Source: Meandrina meandrites
Taxonomy: Eukaryota > Cnidaria > Anthozoa > Scleractinia > Meandrinidae
Direction: 5' to 3'
Length of the DNA: 64,000 bases
Assembly: GCA_963693305.1 (NCBI GenBank)
Contig: OY855903.1
Span: 29,710,598 to 29,774,597, forward strand
The notes below the pieces were generated by a model. That model ran no database searches. It had not been told where the DNA came from and saw nothing but the letters and a program-made list of their open reading frames with translations. Below, one piece after another: positions 57,401 to 64,000 of this stretch. Within the stretch, counting starts at the first letter, position 1. Every line of letters begins with the position of its first letter. The position numbers and the translations under genes were made by a program.

Positions 57401-60400
57401 AGAGATCTGAAGAAAATAAATTTGGCCGACGTAAACACTTGCAAGCATTACGTCATTGGTACGGAAATAACCGCATTGCACCGCCATACTACTAAAGATA
57501 GCCATCAACAATGCGAAGCTTGAAACGCGAGACTCGCACAACGACTACTATACCTTCCTACGGCCATCACTCGCGGCACAAATGATGATTTTCTCTTGCT
57601 GTTCCATCCAACCACGTTGTCAAAACGACAAAACGTGCCCTTGTAACATCATCACGTCATGAGCTTTTCAAACGATCGTACAATAAATAACTCATGACCG
57701 CCCATGTGAAGTCCTACTATTCCTAAGCAGGAAACGTCGAACCGTCTCCGGCCACATTCCAACCTCACGAAAATACCAATTACTTGGCAACTCTCAAACC
57801 CAAATAAACGCACATGCCTCGACCTATTACAATTACGTTGTTCTTAATTTGGGAGGAAAATCTTGAGAGATTTGTGGTCGCTCGTGTTATTACTTAGCCA
57901 AACCTCCTACTAATAGGAAAACTACTAATGCTATAATTTTAACCGAGAGAAAACAGTTTAAACACTGCGCGGTTAGAATCTCAAAGATTTCTCGTTTAAT
58001 TTCTTTAACACTCGCCCTTACAAACAACCCACAGTGCATCAGTTTGTTCCATTTGGGGACCAAAACAAAACGTTGCGCAAACCCGCAACACTGACATTAA
58101 AAATGGAAGTCACAACATTTATTCTCAATACACATATTTATTCTACTCAAAAACATCATAAAATTTAAAATAAAGTGGTCAACAAATACTATACCCATAT
58201 TCTGTCGTCAACTGAACTAGTTGATTCGGTAAACCGAGAGAATCACCTTCACCACCATCAAATTTCCAAACACTTTTCGGTTTCAGAACCCACACACAAT
58301 GTTCTCACCCAAAGCTACATAAAAATCAAGAACTGGAATAGAGACTTCAGACCAACACAGCCCAATAAGGTCGAATCTATAGCAAAACAAAAATGGCCGT
58401 ACCTTGAACCGAAAACAAATTATTCATAAAAACGATCCATATATACAAGCCGCAATTTGATTGGTCCTTGATAGAATCCCAAATCTGATTGGTGTGAAAT
58501 ACATACATGAATGATCCACCCAACCATCCACCATCCACCCACTTAATAGCCAAATATGTCTTCACGCCGACTAAGAGTTATTTTTTTGAAAAAAATAACT
58601 CAATTATGGCGGTACAGTTTGTCCTTGCTTTGCACCGGTCGCTTAAAAAAGGTAAACAATCGTCTTGATTTTCGGTGGCGCGCGAGCAAAATTCGGTCAA
58701 AATTATTTTTAGCTCTAGCAGAAGAAACCTTAAGCCAAGAACCAAAAAGATGGTGGTTTTCTTACGTTGGCATGAAGGCCTTTCACCTCACAAAAAATCA
58801 GGCGATTTGATTTTTCGATCCGGAACCGACCGGTCGAAAATTAGAGAGACTCCCTCTTAATTGTTTACTTTAGCAAATATTTCATTTCCCTTCAAATCTC
58901 TGAACTCGCTTTGATGAAACAGCTAAAGAATTCATTTCAATTGCCTAATTCCACAAGAAATACTCGCGGAAGGGCATTTCTGCCAATGTAAAATTGCAAC
59001 CTGCCAAAGAAATACTCGCAAAATTGCAAATAAATTAATGACAATCGCTTCTGGCAAAATTAACTTGCAAAGTCAACGCAATCTTATTTGTCACGTACCG
59101 AAAGTTAAAGCTGCAACATCAGCACATTCCATGACTGACGTAATACCGATTTTTAGTGTATTCAATATTCCCTTTGAATCCAACGCTTCGATAACCGCGC
59201 TTTTAAAAATTAACTCCACTTTTGCTCATTAACAACTTTCTTCCTCAAAAGTCATGGTTAAGGTTATTTTTTTTGTACTATGAGTAAAGGACAAGTAAAG
59301 TAGTCATGTGAGTCACAAAATCAGTGGTTTACGTTATTTTCAGCTATCTTTAGCTAGGTGGTTTTTTCCCTACTAATGACGTAACCCCTGCAAGTATGGG
59401 CACGCTCAATTGTTTACCTTAGCAAATATTTCATTTTCCTTCAAATATCTGAACTCGCTCCAGTGACACAGCCAAATAATTCACTTCAATTGCCTAAACT
59501 CACAAGAAATACTCGCAAAATTGCAAATAAATCAATGACCGTCGCTTCTGGCGAAACAAACTTCCAAAGAAAACACAATCTTATTTGTCACGTAGCGAAA
59601 GTGAAAGCTGCAACATCAGTGCATTCCGTGGCTGACGTAATACCTTTTTTAGTGTATTCAATATTCGCTTCGATAAAACCCCAAGAAAATATATTTCATA
59701 TACAATAGAGAAAAGAATATCCATACATTAACGTTTCAACAGCTTTTGGCGAATAAACATCCTAGGTTGCGTGATTCAAAGTTCCGATCGCGAATTGGCC
59801 GAGTTGAGGTTTGGGTCTGGTCACGGACAAAAAAAAAACGACGAAAAATAATAATAAATCCCGTGCAGAGCAAGAACCGCGCTCGGCCCATGGCCGCGCG
59901 GTTAATAAAACAACCGTTGGCTGAAGCAAGAGTAAAACATGTTATTTTATTGTTTCTTTCTTTATTTTTATATAAAAACCAATCAGTGTGTTATCAACAT
60001 TAACATCATGTCACTATTGTTCAATTTCAGGTAATTTGTCACAGGCCTTCCTACGTCTTTTGAATCGTTTTAGTTTCCAAGCAGTAGCCAATGCATTTTT
60101 CTCTGTTGACAGCTTTTTCTTTTTAAGGTATATTAAAGAAGTGTGTCACATTTGTACTAGTAATATAATAATTATTTATTTCTGGCCCATTACATTAAAA
60201 AAATCTCAATGCTCTTATACAATAAAAATTTACAAGTAAAATAAAAATAAGAAAAATGATAATGAAACAATATAAGCAAAGTACTGGTAAATAAAATATA
60301 TAAAATGGATAACTAAGTTATGAGGCCTTATAAAGTTCCTGCAAGTCTCCTTTAGCTCACTGGTTGAGCTTCTGACTGGTGTATGAGATGGTAAAAGTGC

Positions 60401-63400
60401 ATCTCTGTCACACATTTATACTTATTAATAACCTTCGGGAAAGCGTCTTAAGTGTAAACAAGATTACCAAGCAGTATAAAAGTTACTGAAGTATCTTACT
60501 GTAAATTGGCAAGGAATGGCTTTTGTATCAGAGTTGAGAGACTCCGATGCAAAATTGATTTTAATTTCAACTATTTCAATCATTTCTTAACAAAAAAGGT
60601 GGGGTCCAGATGGGGGGTCCCCATTTTGCACCTACCCCCAGAAACAGGCTTTGACAAATGTCTGTACCCATTTCTATCTCAAAGTAACTAACTTGTTCTT
60701 TTGCTTTGTAAGCACTGGACAATTTGATATTCAAGGTTAATGTTGTTCACCTGATTAATCTGTTTAACATCAGACCTGTTTAACCATTTTACAGTGGTTT
60801 GCTGGTGTCATACCTTTCATTTCGTCAAATGGACAAGGCAAATGGTCAGTTGCCCCTTTTCAAGTTTTACTTTCATCGATTCTGGAGGCAAGTACATTTC
60901 ATGTTGCTGATTATATGTTCAATTTCCTTACTTCCTTTAATTTGTTTGTTTATGTTTATTCCTTTTCATGTGTTCAAGTACAGATATTTAAACAAAAATT
61001 ACAAGAAAAAAATTGGAAAAGGGCAAGAAATTTAGTCAACATCTATACTTATCTTGTTGTTGTTGTTTTTGTCAACATCTATAATGATACATCGTAACCT
61101 TATATTTATGGCTATCAACAACTGAAAGGTTAATTTATAAACTGCAAATTAATTGACTTGCACTGATTGTGTCCTTCAAGAAAACTTTTCATAATCCAAA
61201 GATTTTCTCTTGCAGGTTGACCCCAACTTACATGTTTGTGTTGTTATTTTATGACAAGCTTACTGGGTTCTTGGGTGAAGGTCCCACATGGTTTCAACAA
61301 CAAACAAACCCAGCTTGCGACAAGTACTGGTGGACAAATCTTCTTTACATCAACAACTTCTGGCCAAATAGTTTGGGAGAAGAGGTTTGTAGGAGAACGT
61401 CAGCAATTTGCCATCAATATTAATATACTCCTCCTTTGTTTACTGAAAGTGAAAAGCAACTGTTCACTTGTTTACCTTGACAGTGATGGGAAGCATTGCC
61501 GACTGCTGTACAGGGGTGGCAAATGGTCCTTAAAAAAATATCCATTCTCCTTATTTCCACTCCTCCCTGGATGGGATACTGATCTGTCGCAGGGTTACCC
61601 CACCCCCAGCATTTAGTTTTACCTGAGCGTACATCCATACACCTTCAGGAGTGGAGTAAGGTGCTATGACAGTAATTAAGTGTGTTGCCTATTAGAACAT
61701 ACACACTTGCCAGGAATCAAACCCAGATAACTTGACTGGACTCCAACATACTTATCATTGAGGCATCACATCAGCCACTAGAAAAACACATAATCACTTC
61801 ATGCTACAAACACAGGGACAAGCTCTGGCTTAATGAGCCACTAAGGCTCAAATGCAGACTTTACCTTTACCTTACTCACAAAGTTTAAGCCAATTTTCAC
61901 TGACCTCAGGTATCGATTTTTTTTCTCTGAGTCTTGATTTATTTTGCAACACTAAGAAGGTCTTGGGCTTGCAGAAAAGATGTTACTGTTAGACTTGGTG
62001 TCTAATAAAGTCTTGAGTAAAATTAACCATTTACCATCCCTAACTAGGCGGGTAGGTAAGAACTAAAGATTGAAGCAATAATGGCCTTATGAAGTCATGG
62101 CAACAGATTGCATTGAGTGAATGTTGATCTTTGTTACTTACTCAAAAATCAAGGTATTAACAGGACATTGTTGTGTACAGTGAGTGCCATTAATGATTTG
62201 AAATGCATAAGACCAGAGCAAAACAAATTTTACTGTTACAGACAAGTTTCTATTGGTCTTAGGGGGCAATTAGCTGGTCATTTGTTTTCTCTTCAAATTT
62301 GTGGTTTATGAGTCATGTTTTTATTTATAGTGTATGAATTGGAGTTGGTATCTTGCCAACGACATGCAGTTTTATATCATCAGTCCCATCATCCTTTTGG
62401 CTACTAGAAGGTAAATACAATAGTTTATTGTAAAAATGAAAGAGGACTGGGTACTAGTACTAGTAGGTCAAATCAATAAGATCCAAAAGCTATGAGAAGT
62501 TTTCCAACCCAACCAAATGTATGCAAGTTTTCTAGCTAATGAGGGGTGAAATTAAAAACTTGAGACAATTACAAAGTTCATTCAAACCCTTCTAATGCTA
62601 TGGCCAGTCTTGAGGAAGATAGAGGTAAAGAAAGTCCATGCACAGACTTGTCTGGAAGGGGCCTTTGCATGAGGAACAGGAATCTCTGGACACAGCTGAT
62701 ATGATTGGTTAGATTTTGAACAAGGAAGATTGAAATCAAACCAATCAAATCAACCATTTTTGTTAAAAGAGAGTTTTATAATGGTTGTTTTGATTGGCTA
62801 GATTTCAAAGGCCAGTAGTTTGTCAAAATCTTTGCCAATGCCCTTAAATATACTGGTACCATTTACATAATTAAAATAAAGGGGATACTGTAAGGGTTAC
62901 AAGTTTACTACACAATGGCCTTGGACAGGACCTTGGACCTAGCTATAGCTTAGTCTGACACAACAACCACCTTACCACTGTAGAGTTGAAAGACAATCAT
63001 GTCAACTGCAGTTGGTTTGATACTAGTTCTCTAACCAAACTTACGGTAATGATTTGATTTAGTGCTCGGGGCACTTATTTATTTTTGGCACCTCAAGAGA
63101 GGGTGCTTATTTGAGACAGGGCGCTTATTTAATGTTTGAAAAACAAACCAAATTTTCAAAACAAAACTTAAGTTAATATTGAAATAAGTAACAATAATGT
63201 AACAGTAACAAATTGTTAAAAGATTAGTTACTTTTAAAAGAATTGTTCATTTTAGCAGTAAATATATACAGGTATGGTACGGTGAATATTCATGAGTTTA
63301 TATAGGGTAACTAACAATAACAGAAACTGATATTAGAGTGGGGCACATATAAGAATGGGGGTGCTTGTCAGAATGGGGCGCTTATTGGAAGGGGGCGCTA

Positions 63401-63823
63401 AATGGAAGCATCATATTAATAAAAACACTATGATATTGTGATTCAAAAAATTTCCATACCCCCCATGAAAGGGATTTTTCCTATGACCCTGCCCCCAACC
63501 CCACCCTTCTGGAAATTTCAATTAAGCTTCATACATTTCCTTAAATTCTTTGGGCCTTTGAGACTCCCCTACCTCCAGGAATTTCCAGGAGTATTGCACA
63601 AGAGAAGAAAACAACCTCTTCCTAAGCAATTTTCTCCACTATTGCATCACCTTTCTTACTGTATATCATGCTAAGCGTTTCTTCTCTGTGTTCATTTTAG
63701 ATTTGGTAAGCAAGGTTTTATCATAACAACTGCAATTCTCCTTCTCGCTCACTTTGTCAGCACAGCTGCCATTATTGGTTACTATGATCTCAACACTTCC
63801 CTGCTTGGTGGAGGTGAAAACCC
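40302..63823 (+). CDS. Nose resistant to fluoxetine protein 6 (NRF-6)-like acyltransferase, 3' part beyond the window
   Basis: Eleven exons assembled in phase: 40302-40527, 41528-41670, 43992-44079, 44385-44433, 45957-46186, 46755-46937, 60031-60127, 60795-60887, 61216-61384, 62331-62410 and 63701-63823 (1,481 nt). Residues 1-30 are a signal peptide (hydrophobic core FFCSVLWLLLF). The NRF domain follows with PKCQAAYDRL, DAMGKPQSG, NLAWFGSYSECQ, WGLCVPQACSDDD and a transmembrane segment GVILFLCFVG. The acyltransferase-3 domain begins at about residue 270: ITSINGLRVLSMWWVILGH, SVDSFFFLSGLL, FYFHRFWRLTPTYMF, CMNWSWYLANDMQFY. Family members are multipass membrane proteins. C. elegans NRF-6 acts in intestine and hypodermis in lipid/drug uptake and yolk transport; the chemical substrate is unsettled. 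Usual length is 650-800 aa, so about a third is missing to the right. No stops or frame breaks were found, so I take it as an active host gene. Confidence 0.9.
40990..41520 (-). mobile_element. Ty1/Copia reverse-transcriptase fragment in intron 1 of the NRF-6-like gene
   Basis: Minus-strand frame with KIALYGKFEMTDLGEIHYLL then GMSIKRDRESRTLTISQPNY, LNKVLKKFGMENCKPVSTP and LEPGRKF. It continues past one TGA (41123-41121) in the same frame with YQQAIGCLTYISMATRPDI and AAAVGILPQ. This is the C-terminal half of Copia RVT_2 into the connection region. The YVDD active-site box that should precede it is decayed (VCLDII). No LTRs or integrase nearby, so it is a short dead fragment. It lies antisense to the host gene and stops just short of the exon 2 acceptor. 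Confidence 0.85.
41528..41670 (+). CDS. NRF-6-like exon 2
   Basis: Acceptor TTCTTTAG at 41520-41527, donor GTAAGTAT at 41671. Encodes DAMGKPQSGIKLGN, WFGSYSECQ and YCLASIK; the Cys residues are conserved in the NRF domain. Confidence 0.9.
42325..43223 (+). pseudogene. ORF of the 1.62-kb transposon, unknown function, split by a MITE
   Basis: Frame opens after TGA near 42322 and reads GPEGTISTKTATSLEMVEKG, LDLNFTAVNPDFKIKPEVC, VLEYSRDFGNTMHESLKRT, WAAFYFTHAESYYPVPENK and LPAKTI. The MITE (42709-42924) interrupts. Past it, MSKSEQRVMRKWAQEHGKAV then RQLTIRQTNTKHAAGT lead to an acidic tail and a stop at 43221. Across the MITE, the flanking coding blocks are in the same frame once one TA is counted. 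The stop lies in an AG microsatellite; the neighbouring frame continues EVPVTPVNFYLEQSTL to a GAG|GTAACT donor at 43333. I recognise the protein as multi-copy in coral predictions but not its function. Confidence 0.55.
42709..42924. mobile_element. 216-bp MITE with TA target duplication inside the transposon ORF
   Basis: Ends GAGAGGTTAAGCATGACG and its inverted counterpart; about 39 bp of terminal inverted repeat with one mismatch, including GTTTACGGCAAACGGCAAAA. TA flanks both sides (42707-42708 and 42925-42926), as for Tc1/mariner-mobilised MITEs. Confidence 0.88.
43786..43991 (+). other. Remainder of intron 2
   Basis: Ordinary intron sequence ending in the exon 3 acceptor. Confidence 0.6.
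43992..44079 (+). CDS. NRF-6-like exon 3
   Basis: Acceptor GTTTTTCAG, donor GTATGT at 44080. Encodes LPIQWGLCVPQACSDDDIT, the diagnostic W-G-x-C-V-P-x-x-C of the NRF domain. It starts in phase 0 and ends in phase 1. Confidence 0.88.
44385..44433 (+). CDS. NRF-6-like exon 4 (49-nt microexon-like)
   Basis: Acceptor GAGATCAG (weak pyrimidine tract), donor GTAAGC at 44434. Encodes NCAKPSEYTAGVIAT, the usual sequence before the first transmembrane helix. Phase 1 in, phase 2 out. Confidence 0.82.
44434..45956 (+). other. Intron 4 with hairpin cluster
   Basis: 1.5 kb intron. Apart from the hairpins at 45315-45580 it holds no recognised element. Confidence 0.6.
45315..45580. repeat. Cluster of three inverted repeats in intron 4
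   Basis: (1) ATGACAC..GCGTGTCAT at 45315-45336. (2) ATATGCCACTC at 45344-45354 with its exact complement at 45367-45377. (3) 28-bp arms, 27 matching, at 45439-45466 and 45553-45580 (starting CCTTATTCGATGG) around an 86-bp loop. The third is probably a MITE; a flanking TA/AT-rich duplication is unclear. Confidence 0.75.
45957..46186 (+). CDS. NRF-6-like exon 5
   Basis: Acceptor TTCTTATTACAG, donor GTAAGG at 46187. Encodes the first transmembrane segment (CGVILFLCFVGTVLDIASD) and a polar loop. Phase 2 in, phase 1 out. Confidence 0.88.
46187..46754 (+). other. Intron 5
   Basis: 568 bp, GT-AG, no recognised element. Confidence 0.6.
46755..46937 (+). CDS. NRF-6-like exon 6
   Basis: Acceptor TTTTTATTTAG, donor GTAAGTG at 46938. 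Encodes GVKVMQFFQCFSLIKN then PPGAITSINGLRVLSMWW and VILGH, the start of the acyltransferase-3 domain. Confidence 0.92.
48299..48509. mobile_element. 211-bp MITE with about 75-bp arms and TA target duplication
   Basis: Arms begin CAGTGAAAT(G)AACTCAACCG and continue GGCCACCCAA(T/C)GTTTTTAGCC..TCACAAGA and AGAACAAAAGAATTG, inverted at the right end. TA flanks at 48297-48298 and 48510-48511. Mariner-type MITE; no ORF. Confidence 0.88.
48560..48744 (+). repeat. Segment related to 59190-59405
   Basis: Shares GCTTTCTTTCTCAAAAGTCA, CGGTTTACGTTAT-like, AGCTATCTTTAGCT, GGTTTTTTCCCT and GTAACCCCTGCA with 59190-59405 in the same orientation. It directly precedes the 1.2-kb repeat B1. Confidence 0.6.
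48745..49935 (+). repeat. 1.2-kb repeat B, copy 1
   Basis: Begins TTAAGAGGGAGTCTCCCTAA, passes CGACCGGTCGGTTCCGGATC and ends near GGCCCTATCTGTCACGCAAC. The reverse complement of this segment occurs at 55336-56265 and 58602-58861, with over 90% identity by eye. It has no long ORF and no clear terminal repeats, so its class is unknown. Confidence 0.75.
49936..50965. other. Unassigned intronic repeats
   Basis: Contains CAGTGGATAACCCTATCCACTG, an inverted repeat with 9-bp arms (50782-50803) inside a TTTTTCAAACAGTGGATAAC context that I know as a dispersed animal repeat. The rest is unassigned. Confidence 0.5.
50966..53314 (+). mobile_element. Non-autonomous Helentron/Helitron2-like element, copy 2 (2.35 kb)
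   Basis: Same ends as copy 1: ACATAGG, stem-loop GCACGCTAAGCGTGC (50972-50986), GGAGTTATTTTTT, and a terminal perfect palindrome at 53289-53314. It is about 95% identical to copy 1 by eye, with small indels (for example loss of about 20 bp near 52370 relative to copy 1). Left flank TTTTAAAA, right flank ATAAAGCG; no target duplication is evident. Confidence 0.78.
53430..53635. mobile_element. 205-bp foldback/MITE with AGCCTGCG(C/T)AGCTGG ends
   Basis: Left arm AGCCTGCGCAGCTGGTGGGA, right arm complementary (ATCCCGCCAGCTACGCAGGC). GGAGGCGATT is doubled at the outside (53421-53430 and about 53630-53639), a possible 10-bp target duplication. GC-rich interior with CGAGCCGCGAG and GCGGCCGC. A dispersed repeat that I recognise from coral genomes. 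Confidence 0.65.
53948..53966. repeat. Poly-G tract (19 G)
   Basis: Nineteen consecutive G residues in a G-rich stretch; possible quadruplex or assembly-error site. Confidence 0.9.
53967..55335. other. Intronic sequence without recognised feature
   Basis: Short open frames on both strands at 54650-55170 show no family resemblance. Confidence 0.4.
55336..56265 (-). repeat. 1.2-kb repeat B, copy 2, left portion (inverted)
   Basis: Reverse complement of 49010 to about 49935. It stops at GCTATGTAAAAA, exactly where the 2.34-kb element begins. The intact copy B1 reads through at this point (reverse complement GCTATGTAAAAATTATGGC). Confidence 0.78.
56266..58601 (+). mobile_element. Non-autonomous Helentron/Helitron2-like element, copy 3 (2.34 kb), nested in repeat B
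   Basis: Stem-loop GCACGTTAAGCGTGC (one loop-side change, 56272-56286), GGAGTTATTTTTT, and the near-perfect terminal palindrome at 58575-58601. Repeat B resumes directly after ACTCA with ATTATGGCGGTACAG. Comparison with B1 gives the empty site TGTAAAAATTATGG, so the element entered an A-run next to TT without generating a clear target duplication. Confidence 0.78.
58602..58861 (-). repeat. 1.2-kb repeat B, copy 2, right portion (inverted)
   Basis: Reverse complement of 48745 to about 49005: ATGGCGGTACAGTTTGTCC through CCGACCGGTCGAAAATTAG to CTCCCTCTTAA. An open frame over this segment is a by-product. Confidence 0.75.
58866..59700 (-). repeat. Two older, diverged, inverted relatives of the 2.4-kb element interior
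   Basis: 58866-59190 and 59411-59660 both contain TTAGCAAATATTTCATTT, then CACAAGAAATACTCGC, GCAAATAAAT, TCGCTTCTGGC and CTTATTTGTCACGTA, then GCTGCAACATCAG. These correspond to the minus strand of the middle of the 2.4-kb elements (for example 51960-52190). Identity is about 80-85%. The peptide KVKAATSAHSM can be read from all five copies. Confidence 0.6.
59701..60030 (+). other. 3' end of intron 6
   Basis: Unassigned; ends in the exon 7 acceptor. ACGACGAAAAATAATAATAA near 59838 may be a small repeat tail. Confidence 0.4.
60031..60127 (+). CDS. NRF-6-like exon 7
   Basis: Acceptor TTCAATTTCAG, donor GTATAT at 60128. Encodes NLSQAFLRLLNRFSFQAVAN and FFSVDSFFFL. Joins exon 6 across the 13.1 kb intron in phase. 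Confidence 0.9.
60128..60794 (+). other. Intron 7
   Basis: GT-AG intron of 667 bp. Nothing recognised inside. Confidence 0.6.
60795..60887 (+). CDS. NRF-6-like exon 8, GC donor
   Basis: Acceptor TTTTACAG. Encodes GLLVSYLSFRQMDKANGQLP and FKFYFHRFW. The only donor that fits the next exon is GCAAGT at 60888, a GC-AG intron. Confidence 0.9.
60888..61215 (+). other. Intron 8 (GC-AG, 328 bp)
   Basis: Starts GCAAGTACAT and ends TCTCTTGCAG. The flanking codons (TGG AG|G TTG ACC) join only with this donor. Confidence 0.8.
61216..61384 (+). CDS. NRF-6-like exon 9
   Basis: Acceptor TCTCTTGCAG, donor GTTTGT at 61385. Encodes LTPTYMFVLLFYDKL then CDKYWWTNLLYINNFWPNSL. Confidence 0.92.
61385..62330 (+). 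other. Intron 9
   Basis: 946 bp, GT-AG. A CCACCCCTG-like segment near 61505-61620 with GGGTTACCCCACCCCCAGC may be a repeat fragment; otherwise unassigned. Confidence 0.5.
62331..62410 (+). CDS. NRF-6-like exon 10
   Basis: Acceptor TTTATTTATAG, donor GTAAAT at 62411. Encodes CMNWSWYLANDMQFYIISP then ILLATR. Confidence 0.92.
62411..63700 (+). other. Intron 10 with short direct repeats
   Basis: 1.29 kb. GGCGCTTATT-type units (GGGGCACTTATTTA, GGGTGCTTATTTGA, GGGCGCTTATTTAA) recur at 63070-63130 and again, with GGGGCGCTTATTGG, at 63340-63405. This is a dispersed repeat type common in cnidarians. No coding content. Confidence 0.5.
63701..63823 (+). CDS. NRF-6-like exon 11
   Basis: Acceptor TGTTCATTTTAG, donor GTGAGT at 63824. 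Encodes a membrane helix (GFIITTAILLLAHFVSTAAI) and YYDLNTSLLGGGENP. Ends in phase 2; the following exon is outside the window. Confidence 0.9.
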
Positions 63824-64000
63824 GTGAGTGTAAACATTTGTTTCCAGATAGTTTGGTATGAGATGCTTATAAACTCCAAAACCTTTACTGTATTTAAACA
63901 AGCCTGTTGCTCTGCCTTTGCAAACAACTTTAATGTGTGGAAGCTAGTTGTTTACATCAAGAAATTTCTGTAGGAGTATTTGAAAACTCTTCAAATGACA
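63824..64000 (+). other. Start of intron 11
   Basis: Begins GTGAGTGTAA; the next exon is beyond the window. Confidence 0.7.

Larger units (their letters stand above)
46938..60030 (+). other. 13.1-kb intron 6 of the NRF-6-like gene, filled with mobile elements
   Basis: Exons 6 and 7 join in phase across this interval, with no coding block of the family between them. It contains the 211-bp MITE, two copies of the 2.4-kb Helentron-like family, an inverted pair of a 1.2-kb repeat, a 205-bp foldback element and older relatives of the 2.4-kb family. 46938-48290 and 54000-55330 show no recognised elements. Confidence 0.7.

Overview
This is an animal nuclear genome window, most likely a cnidarian and probably an anthozoan (stony coral or relative). 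It is AT-rich, with interrupted genes and canonical GT-AG introns. It is packed with decayed mobile elements of kinds I know as multi-copy in coral and sea-anemone gene sets: several piggyBac transposases, an OTU-type Helitron, hAT-like fragments, LINE 3' ends, one Copia fragment and many foldback/MITE elements. I see no bacterial-type operons, no tRNA or rRNA genes and no CRISPR array. The species call is inference.

Layout. 0-9 kb: a LINE 3' end (minus), a broken copy of an uncharacterised cnidarian multi-copy gene, a GTGAAA foldback array, a broken piggyBac and the N-terminal half of a hAT-like gene. 9.6-15.7 kb: a broken Helitron (Cys-rich leader ORF, 2A-like peptide, OTU protease, DUF6570 region, Helitron N-terminal/Rep domain). 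It is split by a 2.4 kb non-autonomous element at 12.55-14.97 kb. 15.7-19.6 kb: the C-terminal half of a hAT-like gene with an intact intron, then a second piggyBac ending at a TTAA. 19.6-31 kb: fragments, including a long open copy of the uncharacterised family at 24.56-25.63 kb and a third piggyBac at 27.2-29.4 kb. 31-40 kb: mostly non-coding, with a TIR element (34.3-35.0 kb), a LINE end (37.4-38.0 kb) and a 760 bp foldback element flanked by TTAA (38.3-39.1 kb).

40.3-64 kb is one host gene: a nose-resistant-to-fluoxetine-6 (NRF-6)-like membrane acyltransferase, + strand. I could assemble eleven consecutive coding exons whose splice phases all agree (1,481 nt, about 493 codons). It runs off the right edge. 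One intron uses a GC-AG pair and one is 13.1 kb long.

The large introns hold nested insertions: a Copia fragment, a 1.6 kb CAGGG-ended transposon carrying its own ORF with a 216 bp MITE inside that ORF, and two further copies of the 2.4 kb element. One of those copies sits inside a second repeat that occurs twice in opposite orientation. The 2.4 kb family (three copies, same orientation) has a perfect palindrome at one end, a 15-nt stem-loop at the other and an offset inverted repeat, an architecture I associate with Helentron/Helitron2-type elements.
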